Source: Bacilli bacterium
GTDB taxonomy: Bacteria > Bacillota_I > Bacilli_A > ML615J-28 > CAG-698
NCBI GenBank assembly: GCA_017450215.1
Contig: JAFSVH010000056.1
Coordinates: 1 to 50,546, forward strand
Direction: 5' to 3'
DNA: 50,546 nucleotides
A program made the translations under genes and the position numbers. The notes under the pieces were generated by a model that was given only the letters and a program-made list of their open reading frames with translations, had not been told where the DNA came from and did not search any database. Of this stretch, positions 23,852 through 33,500 are shown in pieces; within the stretch, counting starts at the first letter, position 1, and every line of letters begins with the position of its first letter.

Positions 23852-26101
23852 ATGGCTTGGAAAATTGCTATTGATGGACCTGCTGGTGCAGGTAAAAGTA
23901 CAGTTGCAAAAATAATTGCAAATCAACTAAATGGTGAATATTTGGATACTGGAGCAATGTATCGTGCTATAGCTTTGAAAAGTATTCGTGTTGGTGTTGA
24001 TTTTAGCGACTTAAGTGCTATAACTGATGATGATTTTGAATTTGTCAATTCAACAGATGTTGTTTTTAGTGGTGGTGACATCTATTTGGATGGTGAATGC
24101 GTATCTGATTTAATTAGAACACCTGATATGTCAAGCAAGGCATCATTCGTTTCTAAATTTGGAGTTGTTAGAACTAGATTAGTTTATTTGCAACAATTGA
24201 TGGCTAAGAGTATTAATGTAGTCATGGATGGTAGGGACATCGGTACTGTTGTTCTTCCTGATGCTGATCTAAAGATATTCTTAATTGCATCCCCTGTTGT
24301 AAGAGCTGAAAGAAGACAAAAACAATTAATAGAAAAGAGTGGTAGTGCACCTGATTTAGATACAATTATTCAAGAGATTAATGCTAGAGACTTACAAGAT
24401 TCAACTCGTGCTATCAGCCCATTAAAAAAGGCTGATGATGCTGTAGAGATAGACTCATCATATCTATCAATTGATGAGGTAGTACAAAAAATTTTATGTT
24501 TATTTAAAGAGAGAGGTTTAATTATGGAAGACGTTAAAACACTTAACGAAGAAACAAAGGATGCTGAAGTTAAAGAAGAAGCTGTAGAACAAGAAGAGAA
24601 AGTGGAATCTGTTGAAGAAAGCTCTCAAGAGACTGAAGCAAAATCAGAAGAAAAAGCTGAAGCAAAATCAGAAGAAAAAGCTGAAGCAAAAGCAGATGCA
24701 AAAGAAATGCAAACAGTTGAAGGTGTTGTTGTTGAGGTTCAACAAAGCGAACCTGAAAAGACAAACAAGAATGGTGAAGTTGTAAAGAAGGCTAGAGAAG
24801 CTAGAGTTTTAGTTAAACTAGATAATGACCGAGAAGGTTTCTTATATATGAAAGAAATCGCTGATTGTGAATCTGAAGAAGATTTATTCTTCAATTATGT
24901 TCCTGGTGATAGAGTAAAACTAGTTGTAAAGAAAGTTTATGAAGATGGTGGTAAATTATTATTATCTCAAATCTTACTTGCAAAGAAAGAAAGCTTAAAA
25001 GATTTCCAAAAAGTTATCGATGATCACGGAACTTTCACAGCTAAAGTTGTAAAACTTATTAAAGTTGGTTTAATTTTAGAATATAATGGTTATTCATGCT
25101 TATTACCAACATCTCAAGTTAACGCTAAAGAAGAGGAACTTGAAGGTTTAGTTGGAACTGAAATGGAAGTAGCTCCTATTAGAGTTGATTTAAACAGAAT
25201 CAGATTAATTGTTTCACAAAATGTTGCTAATGCTATTAAGGCTAGAGAAGAAAAGAGTGTTTATATCGCTTCCTTAAAAGTTGGAGACGTTGTAAAAGGT
25301 ACTGTTAAGAAATTAGAAGAATATGGTGCTTTTGTTGAACTTGAACATGGTGTTGAAGGTTTATTACACGTTTCTGAAATAGAACACAATAGAGTCGTTA
25401 AGATTGAAAAAGTATTAAATGTTGGCGATGCTGTTGAATGCAAGATCATCAAATTAGATGAAAAGCATATTGGCTTATCAAGAAAAGCATTACTTCCTAA
25501 TTACTGGAAAGATTTCATTGATAGTGCTAAAGTCGGTGATGAAGTTGAAGGTGAAATTGCTGAAATTAATAAATTCGGTGTAGTTATTAATTTAGCAACA
25601 GAAATTCAAGGCTTCTTACCAAAGAGCGAATTTGCTTATGAAAGAGATGTTCAAGTTGAAGATTTCTATAAAGTTGGCGATTCAATCAAGACTATGATTA
25701 TTCAATTAGATTCTAGTAAGAAGAGAGTAATTCTTTCTAAGAAGCAATTACCAGATAATCCATGGAATACAGTTCAACTTAATACTGGTGATGTTGTTAA
25801 GTGCGTTACACTTAAACAATTACCTACAGGAGTTAAGTTTACTACATTAGGTATTACAGGATTCTTAAATGCTGTTAATTATGGCGATAAGACTGAATTT
25901 GCACCTGGTGATGAATTCGAAGCTAAAGTTAGATTATATGACCCTAAACAATATAGATTGACAGTTACTGTTAAGGAACCACGTCCAAGAGAAGAAAGAA
26001 TTAGAAGATCAAATGATGTATCTGAAATGAGCAAATATCTAAGAAATCAAGAAAAGATGAATGCTACATTTGCTGATTTTCTAGAAAAGGACGAGAAATA
26101 A
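23852..26101 (+). CDS. cmk: Fusion: cytidylate kinase + S1-domain protein (RpsA-like)
   Basis: A 749-residue frame. Residues 1-224 are a full cytidylate kinase: GPAGAGKST P-loop at 9-17, DTGAMYRA near 32, MDGRDIGTVV near 125, and RDLQDSTRA near 173. Met225 opens a Glu/Ala/Lys-rich linker (225-290), then five S1-like domains follow to about residue 700; the third (VGDVVKGTVKKLEEYGAFVE) is the most canonical. S1 proteins bind mRNA on the ribosome. cmk and rpsA are adjacent genes in many bacteria; here no stop lies between them. A good ribosome site (GAGAGG, about 24509-24515) precedes ATG 24524, so a separate S1 protein could also be made. Confidence 0.92.
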   Translation: MAWKIAIDGPAGAGKSTVAKIIANQLNGEYLDTGAMYRAIALKSIRVGVDFSDLSAITDDDFEFVNSTDVVFSGGDIYLDGECVSDLIRTPDMSSKASFVSKFGVVRTRLVYLQQLMAKSINVVMDGRDIGTVVLPDADLKIFLIASPVVRAERRQKQLIEKSGSAPDLDTIIQEINARDLQDSTRAISPLKKADDAVEIDSSYLSIDEVVQKILCLFKERGLIMEDVKTLNEETKDAEVKEEAVEQEEKVESVEESSQETEAKSEEKAEAKSEEKAEAKADAKEMQTVEGVVVEVQQSEPEKTNKNGEVVKKAREARVLVKLDNDREGFLYMKEIADCESEEDLFFNYVPGDRVKLVVKKVYEDGGKLLLSQILLAKKESLKDFQKVIDDHGTFTAKVVKLIKVGLILEYNGYSCLLPTSQVNAKEEELEGLVGTEMEVAPIRVDLNRIRLIVSQNVANAIKAREEKSVYIASLKVGDVVKGTVKKLEEYGAFVELEHGVEGLLHVSEIEHNRVVKIEKVLNVGDAVECKIIKLDEKHIGLSRKALLPNYWKDFIDSAKVGDEVEGEIAEINKFGVVINLATEIQGFLPKSEFAYERDVQVEDFYKVGDSIKTMIIQLDSSKKRVILSKKQLPDNPWNTVQLNTGDVVKCVTLKQLPTGVKFTTLGITGFLNAVNYGDKTEFAPGDEFEAKVRLYDPKQYRLTVTVKEPRPREERIRRSNDVSEMSKYLRNQEKMNATFADFLEKDEK
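24524..26101 (+). CDS. Possible independently translated S1 protein nested in the cmk fusion
   Basis: ATG 24524 is in frame with the fusion and preceded by agagagaggtttaatt, as good a ribosome site as any in the window. The product would be 525 residues, starting MEDVKTLNEE, with the linker and five S1 domains. The joint falls exactly at the normal end of cytidylate kinase (about 224 residues). Whether both forms are made is inference. Confidence 0.5.
   Translation: MEDVKTLNEETKDAEVKEEAVEQEEKVESVEESSQETEAKSEEKAEAKSEEKAEAKADAKEMQTVEGVVVEVQQSEPEKTNKNGEVVKKAREARVLVKLDNDREGFLYMKEIADCESEEDLFFNYVPGDRVKLVVKKVYEDGGKLLLSQILLAKKESLKDFQKVIDDHGTFTAKVVKLIKVGLILEYNGYSCLLPTSQVNAKEEELEGLVGTEMEVAPIRVDLNRIRLIVSQNVANAIKAREEKSVYIASLKVGDVVKGTVKKLEEYGAFVELEHGVEGLLHVSEIEHNRVVKIEKVLNVGDAVECKIIKLDEKHIGLSRKALLPNYWKDFIDSAKVGDEVEGEIAEINKFGVVINLATEIQGFLPKSEFAYERDVQVEDFYKVGDSIKTMIIQLDSSKKRVILSKKQLPDNPWNTVQLNTGDVVKCVTLKQLPTGVKFTTLGITGFLNAVNYGDKTEFAPGDEFEAKVRLYDPKQYRLTVTVKEPRPREERIRRSNDVSEMSKYLRNQEKMNATFADFLEKDEK
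24635..24682 (+). repeat. 24-bp tandem duplication in the Cmk-S1 linker
   Basis: Two identical 24-base copies (24635-24658 and 24659-24682) encode EAKSEEKA twice; a partial third follows. Confidence 0.85.
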
Positions 26102-26107
26102 TTAATT

Positions 26108-27424
26108 ATGCGTGGAGTTGTTGCCATAGTTGGAAGACCTAATGTAGGTAAATCAAGCTTGTTTAATCGAATTATCGGTGAAAGAATGTCAATTACAGAT
26201 GATGCTAGTGGTATAACAAGAGATAGAATTTATGGTAGAACTTCATGGTTAAATCAAGAATTCAGAGTTATTGATACAGGAGGGATCATCTTAAAAGATG
26301 AGCCCTTTTCTAAAGAAATAAGGGCACAAGCAACACTTGCAATTGACGAAGCTGATGTTATTGTTTTAGTAGTAGATGCTAGATGTGGAATTACAGAAGA
26401 AGATAAAGATGTTGTAAATATCTTGAATCATAGTAAGAAAAAATATATTGTAGCTGCTAACAAGATGGACGATGTTAGTTTACAAGAAAACATCTATGAA
26501 TTTTATTCTTTTGGATGTGAAACAGTAATTGGAATTAGTTCTCTTCATGGTATTGGTATTGGTGATTTATTAGATGAAATTATTAAGAATTTACCTGAAA
26601 AGAAACAAAAAGAATATGAAGAAGGAACAATTAAATTCTGCTTAATTGGTCAACCTAATGTAGGAAAAAGCTCTCTAACTAATGCAATCATTGGTGAAGA
26701 GAGAGTAATTGTTAGTGATATTCCTGGAACTACTAGAGATGCCATTGATACTACTTTCACCAGAGATGGAAGAAAGTTTGTTGTCATTGATACAGCTGGA
26801 ATTAGAAAGCAAGGAAAAATCTACGAGAATGCTGAAAAATATAGTTATCTAAGAGCTATGAGTGCAATAGAAAGATGTGATATTGCAGTTATTGTCTTAG
26901 ATGGAACTAATGAAATATCAGAACAAGATAAAAGAATTGCTGGCTATGCTAGAGAATATAATAGAGCACTTATCATTGTTGTTAATAAATGGGATATTGT
27001 ACATAAAGATGATAAAACAATGCAAAAATATATTGAAAAAGTACATACTCAATTTCAATTTATGGATTTTGCACCTGTTGTATTTACAAGTGCATTAAAG
27101 AATGAAAGAGTTCATACCTTACTTGATAAAATTGAAACTGTATATGAAAACTTTAATCGACATGTTCAAACTAGTATTTTAAATGATGTTTTATTAGATG
27201 CAGTATTGATTAATCAACCTCCAGTATTTAATGGTAATAGATTATCTATTAGCTATGCTACTCAAAGTGATGTTATGCCACCTACTTTCGTTTTATTTGT
27301 TAACTCTGAAAAACATATGCATTTTTCTTATTTGAGATATCTTGAAAATTCAATAAGAAATGCCTTTGATTTTGAAGGTTCTCCAATTAAATTTGTATTA
27401 AGAAAAAAAGATGGTGAATTCTAA
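26108..27424 (+). CDS. der: Ribosome assembly GTPase Der (EngA)
   Basis: A 438-residue protein with two GTPase domains and a KH-like C-terminal domain, the arrangement unique to Der. G1 motifs are GRPNVGKSS at 8-16 and GQPNVGKSS near 180; the DTGG and DTAG switch motifs and NKMD and NKWD specificity motifs are present. It acts in 50S ribosomal subunit maturation. It starts 6 bp after the S1 fusion and overlaps the HU-like gene by one base, so ribosome-related genes are co-transcribed. Confidence 0.96.
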   Translation: MRGVVAIVGRPNVGKSSLFNRIIGERMSITDDASGITRDRIYGRTSWLNQEFRVIDTGGIILKDEPFSKEIRAQATLAIDEADVIVLVVDARCGITEEDKDVVNILNHSKKKYIVAANKMDDVSLQENIYEFYSFGCETVIGISSLHGIGIGDLLDEIIKNLPEKKQKEYEEGTIKFCLIGQPNVGKSSLTNAIIGEERVIVSDIPGTTRDAIDTTFTRDGRKFVVIDTAGIRKQGKIYENAEKYSYLRAMSAIERCDIAVIVLDGTNEISEQDKRIAGYAREYNRALIIVVNKWDIVHKDDKTMQKYIEKVHTQFQFMDFAPVVFTSALKNERVHTLLDKIETVYENFNRHVQTSILNDVLLDAVLINQPPVFNGNRLSISYATQSDVMPPTFVLFVNSEKHMHFSYLRYLENSIRNAFDFEGSPIKFVLRKKDGEF

Positions 27425-27705
27425 TGATAAAAAAAGATTATATTGATAGAATTGTTTCTAATAATGAAGATATTAAAAGAAAAGATGTTGTTTTAATAAT
27501 TAATCAATTATTTGAATTAATGTCTCAAGATTTAATTGATGGTGAAACTATCACAATATCTAATTTTGGTACATTTGAACCATCAATAACTAAACCTATT
27601 AATGTTTATAGTCCTTATGATGGCAAACTTATTAAAGTTGATAATCAATTAAGAATTCATTTTAAAACTAGTAATTATATTAAGAATAGTTTTAAAGATA
27701 AATAA
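27424..27705 (+). CDS. HU/IHF-family DNA-binding protein
   Basis: A 93-residue protein, typical HU length. An N-terminal helical pair (KKDYIDRIVSNNEDIKRKDV) precedes ITISNFGTFEPS, the conserved strand with GTF, and the C-terminal basic strand. The canonical arm sequence is diverged (ITKPINVYSPYDGKLIKVDN, with few Arg/Lys), so DNA bending may differ from ordinary HU. Start codon overlaps the der stop. The der-hup order is common in Firmicutes. A terminator follows. Confidence 0.88.
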   Translation: MIKKDYIDRIVSNNEDIKRKDVVLIINQLFELMSQDLIDGETITISNFGTFEPSITKPINVYSPYDGKLIKVDNQLRIHFKTSNYIKNSFKDK

Positions 27706-27734
27706 TTATTATAAATAATAAACATTAAGTATTT

Positions 27735-27787
27735 AAACTTTTTATCTATGTTATATCCATTACATATTATAGATAAGAAGTTTTTTT
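27735..27787 (+). terminator. Terminator of the cmk-der-hup operon
   Basis: A 15-bp stem (aaactttttatctat / atagataagaagttt, one G-U pair), 19-base loop and seven T's overlapping the 3' arm. Confidence 0.8.
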
Positions 27788-27876
27788 ATGACTGAATTTA
27801 TGATTATGATATTATATATTAAAAAATATTTAATATTTAAAAAAAAATATATTTTTAGTACCTTATAATGATTTAC

Positions 27877-27888
27877 GTGTTATAATCT
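27877..27888 (+). promoter_or_regulatory. Extended -10 promoter before rdgB
   Basis: GTGTTATAATCT contains TG, one base, then TATAAT. No recognisable -35 lies at 16-18 bp. The same 12-mer occurs before the lipoprotein gene (11629) and phoH (35159). Confidence 0.6.
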
Positions 27889-27921
27889 TATAGATTGTGA
27901 AAGAAATATAATAAAGAAATT

Positions 27922-28512
27922 ATGAAAATATTACTAGCTACACATAATAACAACAAAAAGAAAGAAATATTAGATATATTTAAAGATAATGGCGTTAGAG
28001 ATATTGAAATTGTCACTTTAGAGGATTTAGGTGATTATGAAGATATTGATGAGACAGGTCTAACATTTAAAGAGAATGCTTTTATTAAAGCACATTATGG
28101 CTTTAATAAATTTCATCTACCTACAATTGGAGAAGATAGTGGCCTTGAAATAGATTATCTTGATGGAAGACCAGGTATTTATAGTTCAAGGTATTCAGGA
28201 CTAGGTAATGAAGCTAATATTGATAAAGTATTAAATGAACTAAAAAATGTAAAAAAAGAAGATAGAAAATGTAATTTCATTTGTACTATTTGCTTTATTG
28301 AAGATAAAGTAACTAATTATTATATCGGTAAATGCTATGGTTATATTGGCTATGAAAGAAAAGGAAATAATGGCTTTGGTTATGATCCTATTTTTATGAT
28401 TGATGACAATTCCTCTCTTGCAATGCTATCTGAAGATGAGAAGAATAAGATTAGTCATAGATATAATGCATTCATAAAATTAATTGATTATTTAAAAGAT
28501 TATTCAAAATAA
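27922..28512 (+). CDS. rdgB: dITP/XTP pyrophosphatase (RdgB/HAM1)
   Basis: A 196-residue house-cleaning enzyme that hydrolyses non-canonical purine triphosphates. Seen: LLATHNNNKKKE at the N-terminus, ENAFIKAHYGF near 52, GEDSGLEIDYLDGRPGIYS near 74 (shortened: GEDSGLEIDYLDG), and GNNGFGYDPIF near 147. Length is normal. The ribosome site is weak (aaagaaatt). It is the first gene of a short run of cytoplasmic hydrolase genes. Confidence 0.93.
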   Translation: MKILLATHNNNKKKEILDIFKDNGVRDIEIVTLEDLGDYEDIDETGLTFKENAFIKAHYGFNKFHLPTIGEDSGLEIDYLDGRPGIYSSRYSGLGNEANIDKVLNELKNVKKEDRKCNFICTICFIEDKVTNYYIGKCYGYIGYERKGNNGFGYDPIFMIDDNSSLAMLSEDEKNKISHRYNAFIKLIDYLKDYSK

Positions 28513-28520
28513 ATATATAA

Positions 28521-28571
28521 ATAAATATATACAGTATATAAATATATACACTATATAAATATATACAATAT
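28521..28571 (+). repeat. Three tandem 17-bp repeats upstream of the dipeptidase gene
   Basis: Unit ataaatatatacaNtat occurs at 28521-28537, 28538-28554 and 28555-28571, differing at one or two bases. AT-rich minisatellite; could affect transcription of the downstream gene if copy number varies. Confidence 0.85.
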
Positions 28572-28602
28572 ATTTTATATTAATAATTGTTGAGGTGAAA
28601 CT

Positions 28603-29604
28603 ATGAGAATTATTGATATGCATTGTGACACTATTAATGAATTAATGAAAGATGATAAATTAATTTTACGTCAAAATGATTTAATGATTGATTTAGTCAA
28701 ATTACGTAAAAATGATTATTTATTACAATGCTTTGCAATGTTTGTTCGTTATATTAGAGATGATATTCCTAATTATAATCCTTTTGAATATTGTAATAAG
28801 ATGATTGATAAATATTATATTGAAATTGAAAAGAATAAAGATCTTATAAGACCTGTATTTTGTTATAATGATATTTTAGATAATATTAAAAATAATAGAT
28901 TATCTAGTTTACTTACAATAGAAGAAGGTGGAGTTTGTTTAGGTAATATTGAATTCTTACGTAATTTCTATCGTTTAGGTGTTCGTATGATCACTTTAAC
29001 ATGGAATTATAAAAATGAATTAGCTTCTCCAAATATTGATTATACTAATTTAGATACTCATACTAGAGATGGCCTTATATTTTATCCTAATTTAGTGGAT
29101 GGATTAACTGAAAAAGGAATTGAATTTGTTCATGAAATGAATAAATTAGGTATTGTTATAGATTGCTCACATTTAGGTGATAAAGGCTTTTATGATGTAA
29201 TTAAATATAGTAATAAACCAATTGTATGTTCTCATTCATGTTCACGCCATGTTTGTAATCATGTTAGAAACATGACTGATGATATGTTGTTTAAACTTAA
29301 AGATAATGGTGGAGTTGTTGGTATTAATTTCTGTCATGATTTTTGTGTTGATGATGATAGATTCTGTACAATTGATGATTGTATTAAGCATATTGTTCAT
29401 ATTAGAGATTTAATCGGAATAGACTATATTGGCTTAGGATCTGATTTTGATGGTATTGGTAATTCAAAAATCGAATTAAAAGATGCTACTGTTATGCCTA
29501 GATTAATTGAAAAATTAAGAGAATATGGCTTTAGTGAAGAAGATATTGACAAGATATGTTATAAAAATGTTTTAAGAGTGTTTAAAGCAAATTTTGATTA
29601 TTAG
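28603..29604 (+). CDS. Membrane dipeptidase-like metallopeptidase (M19)
   Basis: A 333-residue protein of the renal dipeptidase family. Zinc ligands are visible: MHCDT (His7, Asp9), TIEEGG near residue 106 (Glu), VIDCSHLG near 190 and CSHSCSRHVCNHVRN near 206, and GLGSDFDG near 278 for substrate/metal contact. Ribosome site gaggtgaaac. There is no signal peptide, so it should act in the cytoplasm on dipeptides, possibly D-amino-acid-containing ones. It fits a peptide-using lifestyle. Other M19 members cleave different amide substrates. Confidence 0.9.
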   Translation: MRIIDMHCDTINELMKDDKLILRQNDLMIDLVKLRKNDYLLQCFAMFVRYIRDDIPNYNPFEYCNKMIDKYYIEIEKNKDLIRPVFCYNDILDNIKNNRLSSLLTIEEGGVCLGNIEFLRNFYRLGVRMITLTWNYKNELASPNIDYTNLDTHTRDGLIFYPNLVDGLTEKGIEFVHEMNKLGIVIDCSHLGDKGFYDVIKYSNKPIVCSHSCSRHVCNHVRNMTDDMLFKLKDNGGVVGINFCHDFCVDDDRFCTIDDCIKHIVHIRDLIGIDYIGLGSDFDGIGNSKIELKDATVMPRLIEKLREYGFSEEDIDKICYKNVLRVFKANFDY

Positions 29605-29645
29605 TTTTTAAATTATTAGTTATTTAGAAAGGAATTTATTTTAAA

Positions 29646-30449
29646 ATGGGCTTTATTAATGAAAATCGTATAAGAATAAAATTGAATTTAAAAAGACAAT
29701 ATAAATTAATGCAAATTAGTGATTGTCATGTAGTAAAATCTCATGATGATTTATCTGTTAAAAGTGAGCTTAACTGGCTGGGAATGAAGCAATATTTCGC
29801 TAATGTTCATAGAGAAAAATATGATAGTACAGTTCACTCAATTTCTTCAATTTCTTGTCTTAACAAATTAATAGATTATTGTAATCAAGAATCTCATGAC
29901 TTAGTTATGTTAAGTGGTGATATTATTGATTATTATAGTTTAGAGAATTATCAAACTTTATGTGAATCTTTAGCTAAATTTAAAGATAAATATTTATTCG
30001 TTTGTGGGAATCATGAAAATCCTAGTAATAAATATAAAGATATTTCTATTTTAAAGAATCCTAGTGTTCAATTAGTTGATTTAGGTGAAATATTTGTAGT
30101 TGGTGTTGATAATTCAGAAAGATGCTTTAAACAAGATCAATTGGATTTCTTAATGAAATTAAGTGATGTAAAAAAGCCAATTATTTTGTGTATGCATTAT
30201 CCTATTATTACTGAATATAATCAAAAATTCTTTAAAGAGAATTATAATGATTATTATTATATTGATTATAAAGATTGTGATGAAACAACTGAAAAATTCA
30301 TTAAATTTATTTGTGATAATGATGATGTTAAAACTATATTCTGTGGTCATTGTCATGGAATGAGTGGAACATATTTCACTAATGAAAAAAGACTATATGT
30401 TTGCTCAAGTGGTTTGATTGGTGCTATCAATGAAATAATCATTGAATAA
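29646..30449 (+). CDS. Calcineurin-like metallophosphoesterase
   Basis: A 267-residue protein carrying the full metallophosphoesterase motif set: QISDCHV (Asp-x-His), LSGDIID, CGNHE, MHYP and FCGHCHG. No signal peptide or membrane segment is seen. It has ribosome site gaaagga. It follows the M19 gene by 41 bp and ends at a terminator. Substrate (nucleotide, phospholipid or protein) cannot be told. Confidence 0.88.
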   Translation: MGFINENRIRIKLNLKRQYKLMQISDCHVVKSHDDLSVKSELNWLGMKQYFANVHREKYDSTVHSISSISCLNKLIDYCNQESHDLVMLSGDIIDYYSLENYQTLCESLAKFKDKYLFVCGNHENPSNKYKDISILKNPSVQLVDLGEIFVVGVDNSERCFKQDQLDFLMKLSDVKKPIILCMHYPIITEYNQKFFKENYNDYYYIDYKDCDETTEKFIKFICDNDDVKTIFCGHCHGMSGTYFTNEKRLYVCSSGLIGAINEIIIE

Positions 30450-30470
30450 AAATGTATTTATTATATTTTT

Positions 30471-30500
30471 AAAAAGAGAATTTTCATATTCTCTTTTTTT
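30471..30500 (+). terminator. Terminator after the phosphoesterase gene
   Basis: An 11-bp stem (aaaaagagaat / attctcttttt), 6-base loop and T tail. Confidence 0.85.
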
Positions 30501-30526
30501 ATTTTGGTTTGTTCAAAATGAAAATG

Positions 30527-30555
30527 TTTACTTTTTGAAATGGTCGTATTATAAT
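30527..30555 (+). promoter_or_regulatory. Promoter of the amidase lipoprotein gene
   Basis: TTTACT, 17-bp spacer, TATAAT, 42 bp before the ATG. The rpsU promoter has the same -35, spacing and -10. Confidence 0.75.
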
Positions 30556-30597
30556 GTATGTAAAAAAAGTAAATAGAAAGGAAAATATAAAAATATC

Positions 30598-33500
30598 ATG
30601 AAAAAGAATTTGTTTTTAGTTATTTTGTTTTTTGCTTTTGCGTTAGTAGCATGTGGTGAAAAAGTTGATCCTACAATTTCTGTTGATAAAGATGATGTTT
30701 CTATTGAAGTTGGTAAAACTGAATCTATTAACATCAAAGCTTTAAACACAGAAGAAACTATCACTGTCACATCTGCTGATGACTCAATTGCGACAATTCA
30801 AGATGGTGTTATTTCTGCTGTTGGTGTTGGTGAAACTACTTTAACTATCAATTGTGGCTCTTTAACAAAGACTATTAAAGTTACAGTTACACCTGAACCT
30901 GCTGAAACATTCACAGTTAAATTCCTTAACAGTGATTATTCATTAATTGAAACTCAAACTGTTGAAAAAGGAAAAGACGCAACTCCTCCAACTGTAGATT
31001 CTACAGAAGAGAAGAAGTTCATTGGTTGGAGTAAGCCTTATACTAACATTACTGCTAATGTTACATGTGTAGCTATGTATCAAGATAAATACACTGTTAC
31101 GTATAATGTAGCTGGTGGTGTTATGGAAGGTGAAGGAACTACTTCATATTTTGCAGGAGATACATTTGATTTACCTTTAGCTCATAAATCTGGTTGTAAA
31201 TTTATGGGTTGGGAAGATTCTGAAAATCCTGGTGATTTAATTGATAAATTACCAAGTGATGCTACTGGTAATAAATTATTTACTGCTAAATATGCTGAAG
31301 TTAGTAAATTCAATGTTGAATATGATTTTGTAAATGGTATTTCATCAGAATTATATTTGGCTAGTAAGGAAGTTGCTGTTGCTACTTGGTATATTGACAA
31401 CTATAATGCTGTTAAAGGTTCTTATTGGGGTGGAGCTTATGCTAATTATTCATTCATCACTAATAAATCTAATGACCCAGGAGCTACTTTCTCAGATCGT
31501 TTCTACATTGCTGTAGATAGTGAAACTGGCTTATATAAGGTTGTTTCAATCTTATTATCTGGTGCTTCTAGTTGGCCAAATGGGGCTCAATATGTAATTA
31601 CATTCTCATCTTCATATAAAAACCATAATGCTTTCCACAATGAAGCAGTTAAGGTTGAAGTTGGTGATTATGTAGTATTTGATGGTGACTTCACACAAAT
31701 TAAGAAGACTGGTTCTCCTGAATCAGTTAATGTTTACTTCTTTAGAGAAGACCCAACTGTATCAGTTGTTAATAAAGTTGTTAATAGTGAAACTGATCAA
31801 TTAATTGCTCCAGTTCGTTTAGGATATAAGTTCTTATATTGGGCTGATGATTATGGACTAAAAGTTACTTCAATTAATCAATTATATAACAATGCAAAAT
31901 TAAAAGCTGTTTGGGAAGAAAGAACTCCTGTTACAGACATTTCTACAAACGATGTTCCAGCAGAACTTAGAACTGGTGAAACATTCAAGATTAATGCAAA
32001 AGTTGTACCAAGCGATGCATATTTCCAAACTGTATCATTCTCTACATCTAATCGTGATATCATTGATGTTGATCAAAATGGTAATTTAACAGCTAAGAGT
32101 GCTGGTACTTGTCAAATTACTATGGTTGATTATATGAAGAGAGTTACTAATGAAAAGACAATTACTGTTTATTCAATCGACTCTATTGACCTAAATACTG
32201 GTAGTTTCACTGGTGTTATGGCTGTTAATGATACATTCAAATTAGAACCTATTGCTGTTGGTAAGAATATTGATAATGTTACATTTACATTTACATCATT
32301 AACACCTAACATCGTTAGTGTTGATGCTAATGGTAATATTAAAGCTTTAGCAGTTGGTAGTGGTAATATTCAAATTAAGGATAGTGCTAATCATACACTA
32401 GAATTTGGTGTTACTGTTGCTTCATTTGATGAAAATAGCAAAGTTGACCAATTATTAAAACTACTTGCTGAAAACAATATGGCTACTGTTCAAGCTGGTA
32501 ACGTATCACTTTATGATGATGGTACTGAAAAATATTATAAAGCTACTTATGGTAGTGTTAACTATTTCTATTTTGCAAAATTTGAAATTAATAGAAGTAA
32601 TGCAAATGGTGTAGCTAACCCTGATGGTAGCCCAATGACAAGAAGATTTGATGCTACTCATGATGATTCAATTCAATATGTTACAGTTCATGACACAGCA
32701 ACTTTAACTGGTAATGCAAATAGTACTGCTGCATCAATGAATAATAGTGGAACTAATAGTTCAGCTACTATCCATTATGTTGTAGGTTCTGGTGGTATTT
32801 ATCAAGCTGTTACTGAAGACTTCATCGCATACCATGCTGGTGATGGAACTGGTAATAAGATTGAATATTATAACACTGGAGTAAAAGCTCCTACAACTGG
32901 TTCTCAATATCCAGCATATGGAATTAAGAAGACAGATAATGGTTATATTTATACTATTAATGGTCAAGATACAACTATTTCAGTTCCTAATACTGGTGGA
33001 ACACCTAAACTTACTCATTTAGGACCAATTTGGAAGATAGTTGACGGCTATTATTACATTGGTAAGACATGGCATTCATCTGGATATGGCTATGTTGGCT
33101 CATATGGTGGAAATAATAACTCAATTGGTATTGAAATGTGCGTTAATATTGGTGGAGATATCTATGATACATGGCAAAGAAATGCACAATTAGTTGCAGA
33201 TATTTGTATTAGAAATAATTTAGATATTACTAGAGTTAAGATGCACAATACTTGGACAGGTAAGAATTGTCCACAATGCTTAATTGCTGGTCATTATTGG
33301 TGGAACTTCATTAAGATGGTTCAAGCTAATATGACTATTATGACTGAATATAAAGATGCAACTATTTCTGTTACATCTAATAATCCAAATATTGTTAATA
33401 ATGATGGTAGAATTGTTAATGCTCCAGCTACAACTACTAAAGTATCTTATACTGTAACAGTTAGTATTGGAACAGAAACTAAATCAATGACATTCTATAA

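Noticed and set aside
24570-24764. Leu-rich minus-strand open frame opposite the Cmk-S1 linker
   Set aside because: It is the antisense of a Glu/Lys/Ala repeat; no promoter or ribosome site.
28521-28571. CRISPR or origin iterons
   Set aside because: The 17-bp units abut without spacers, and no dnaA box or replication gene is near.
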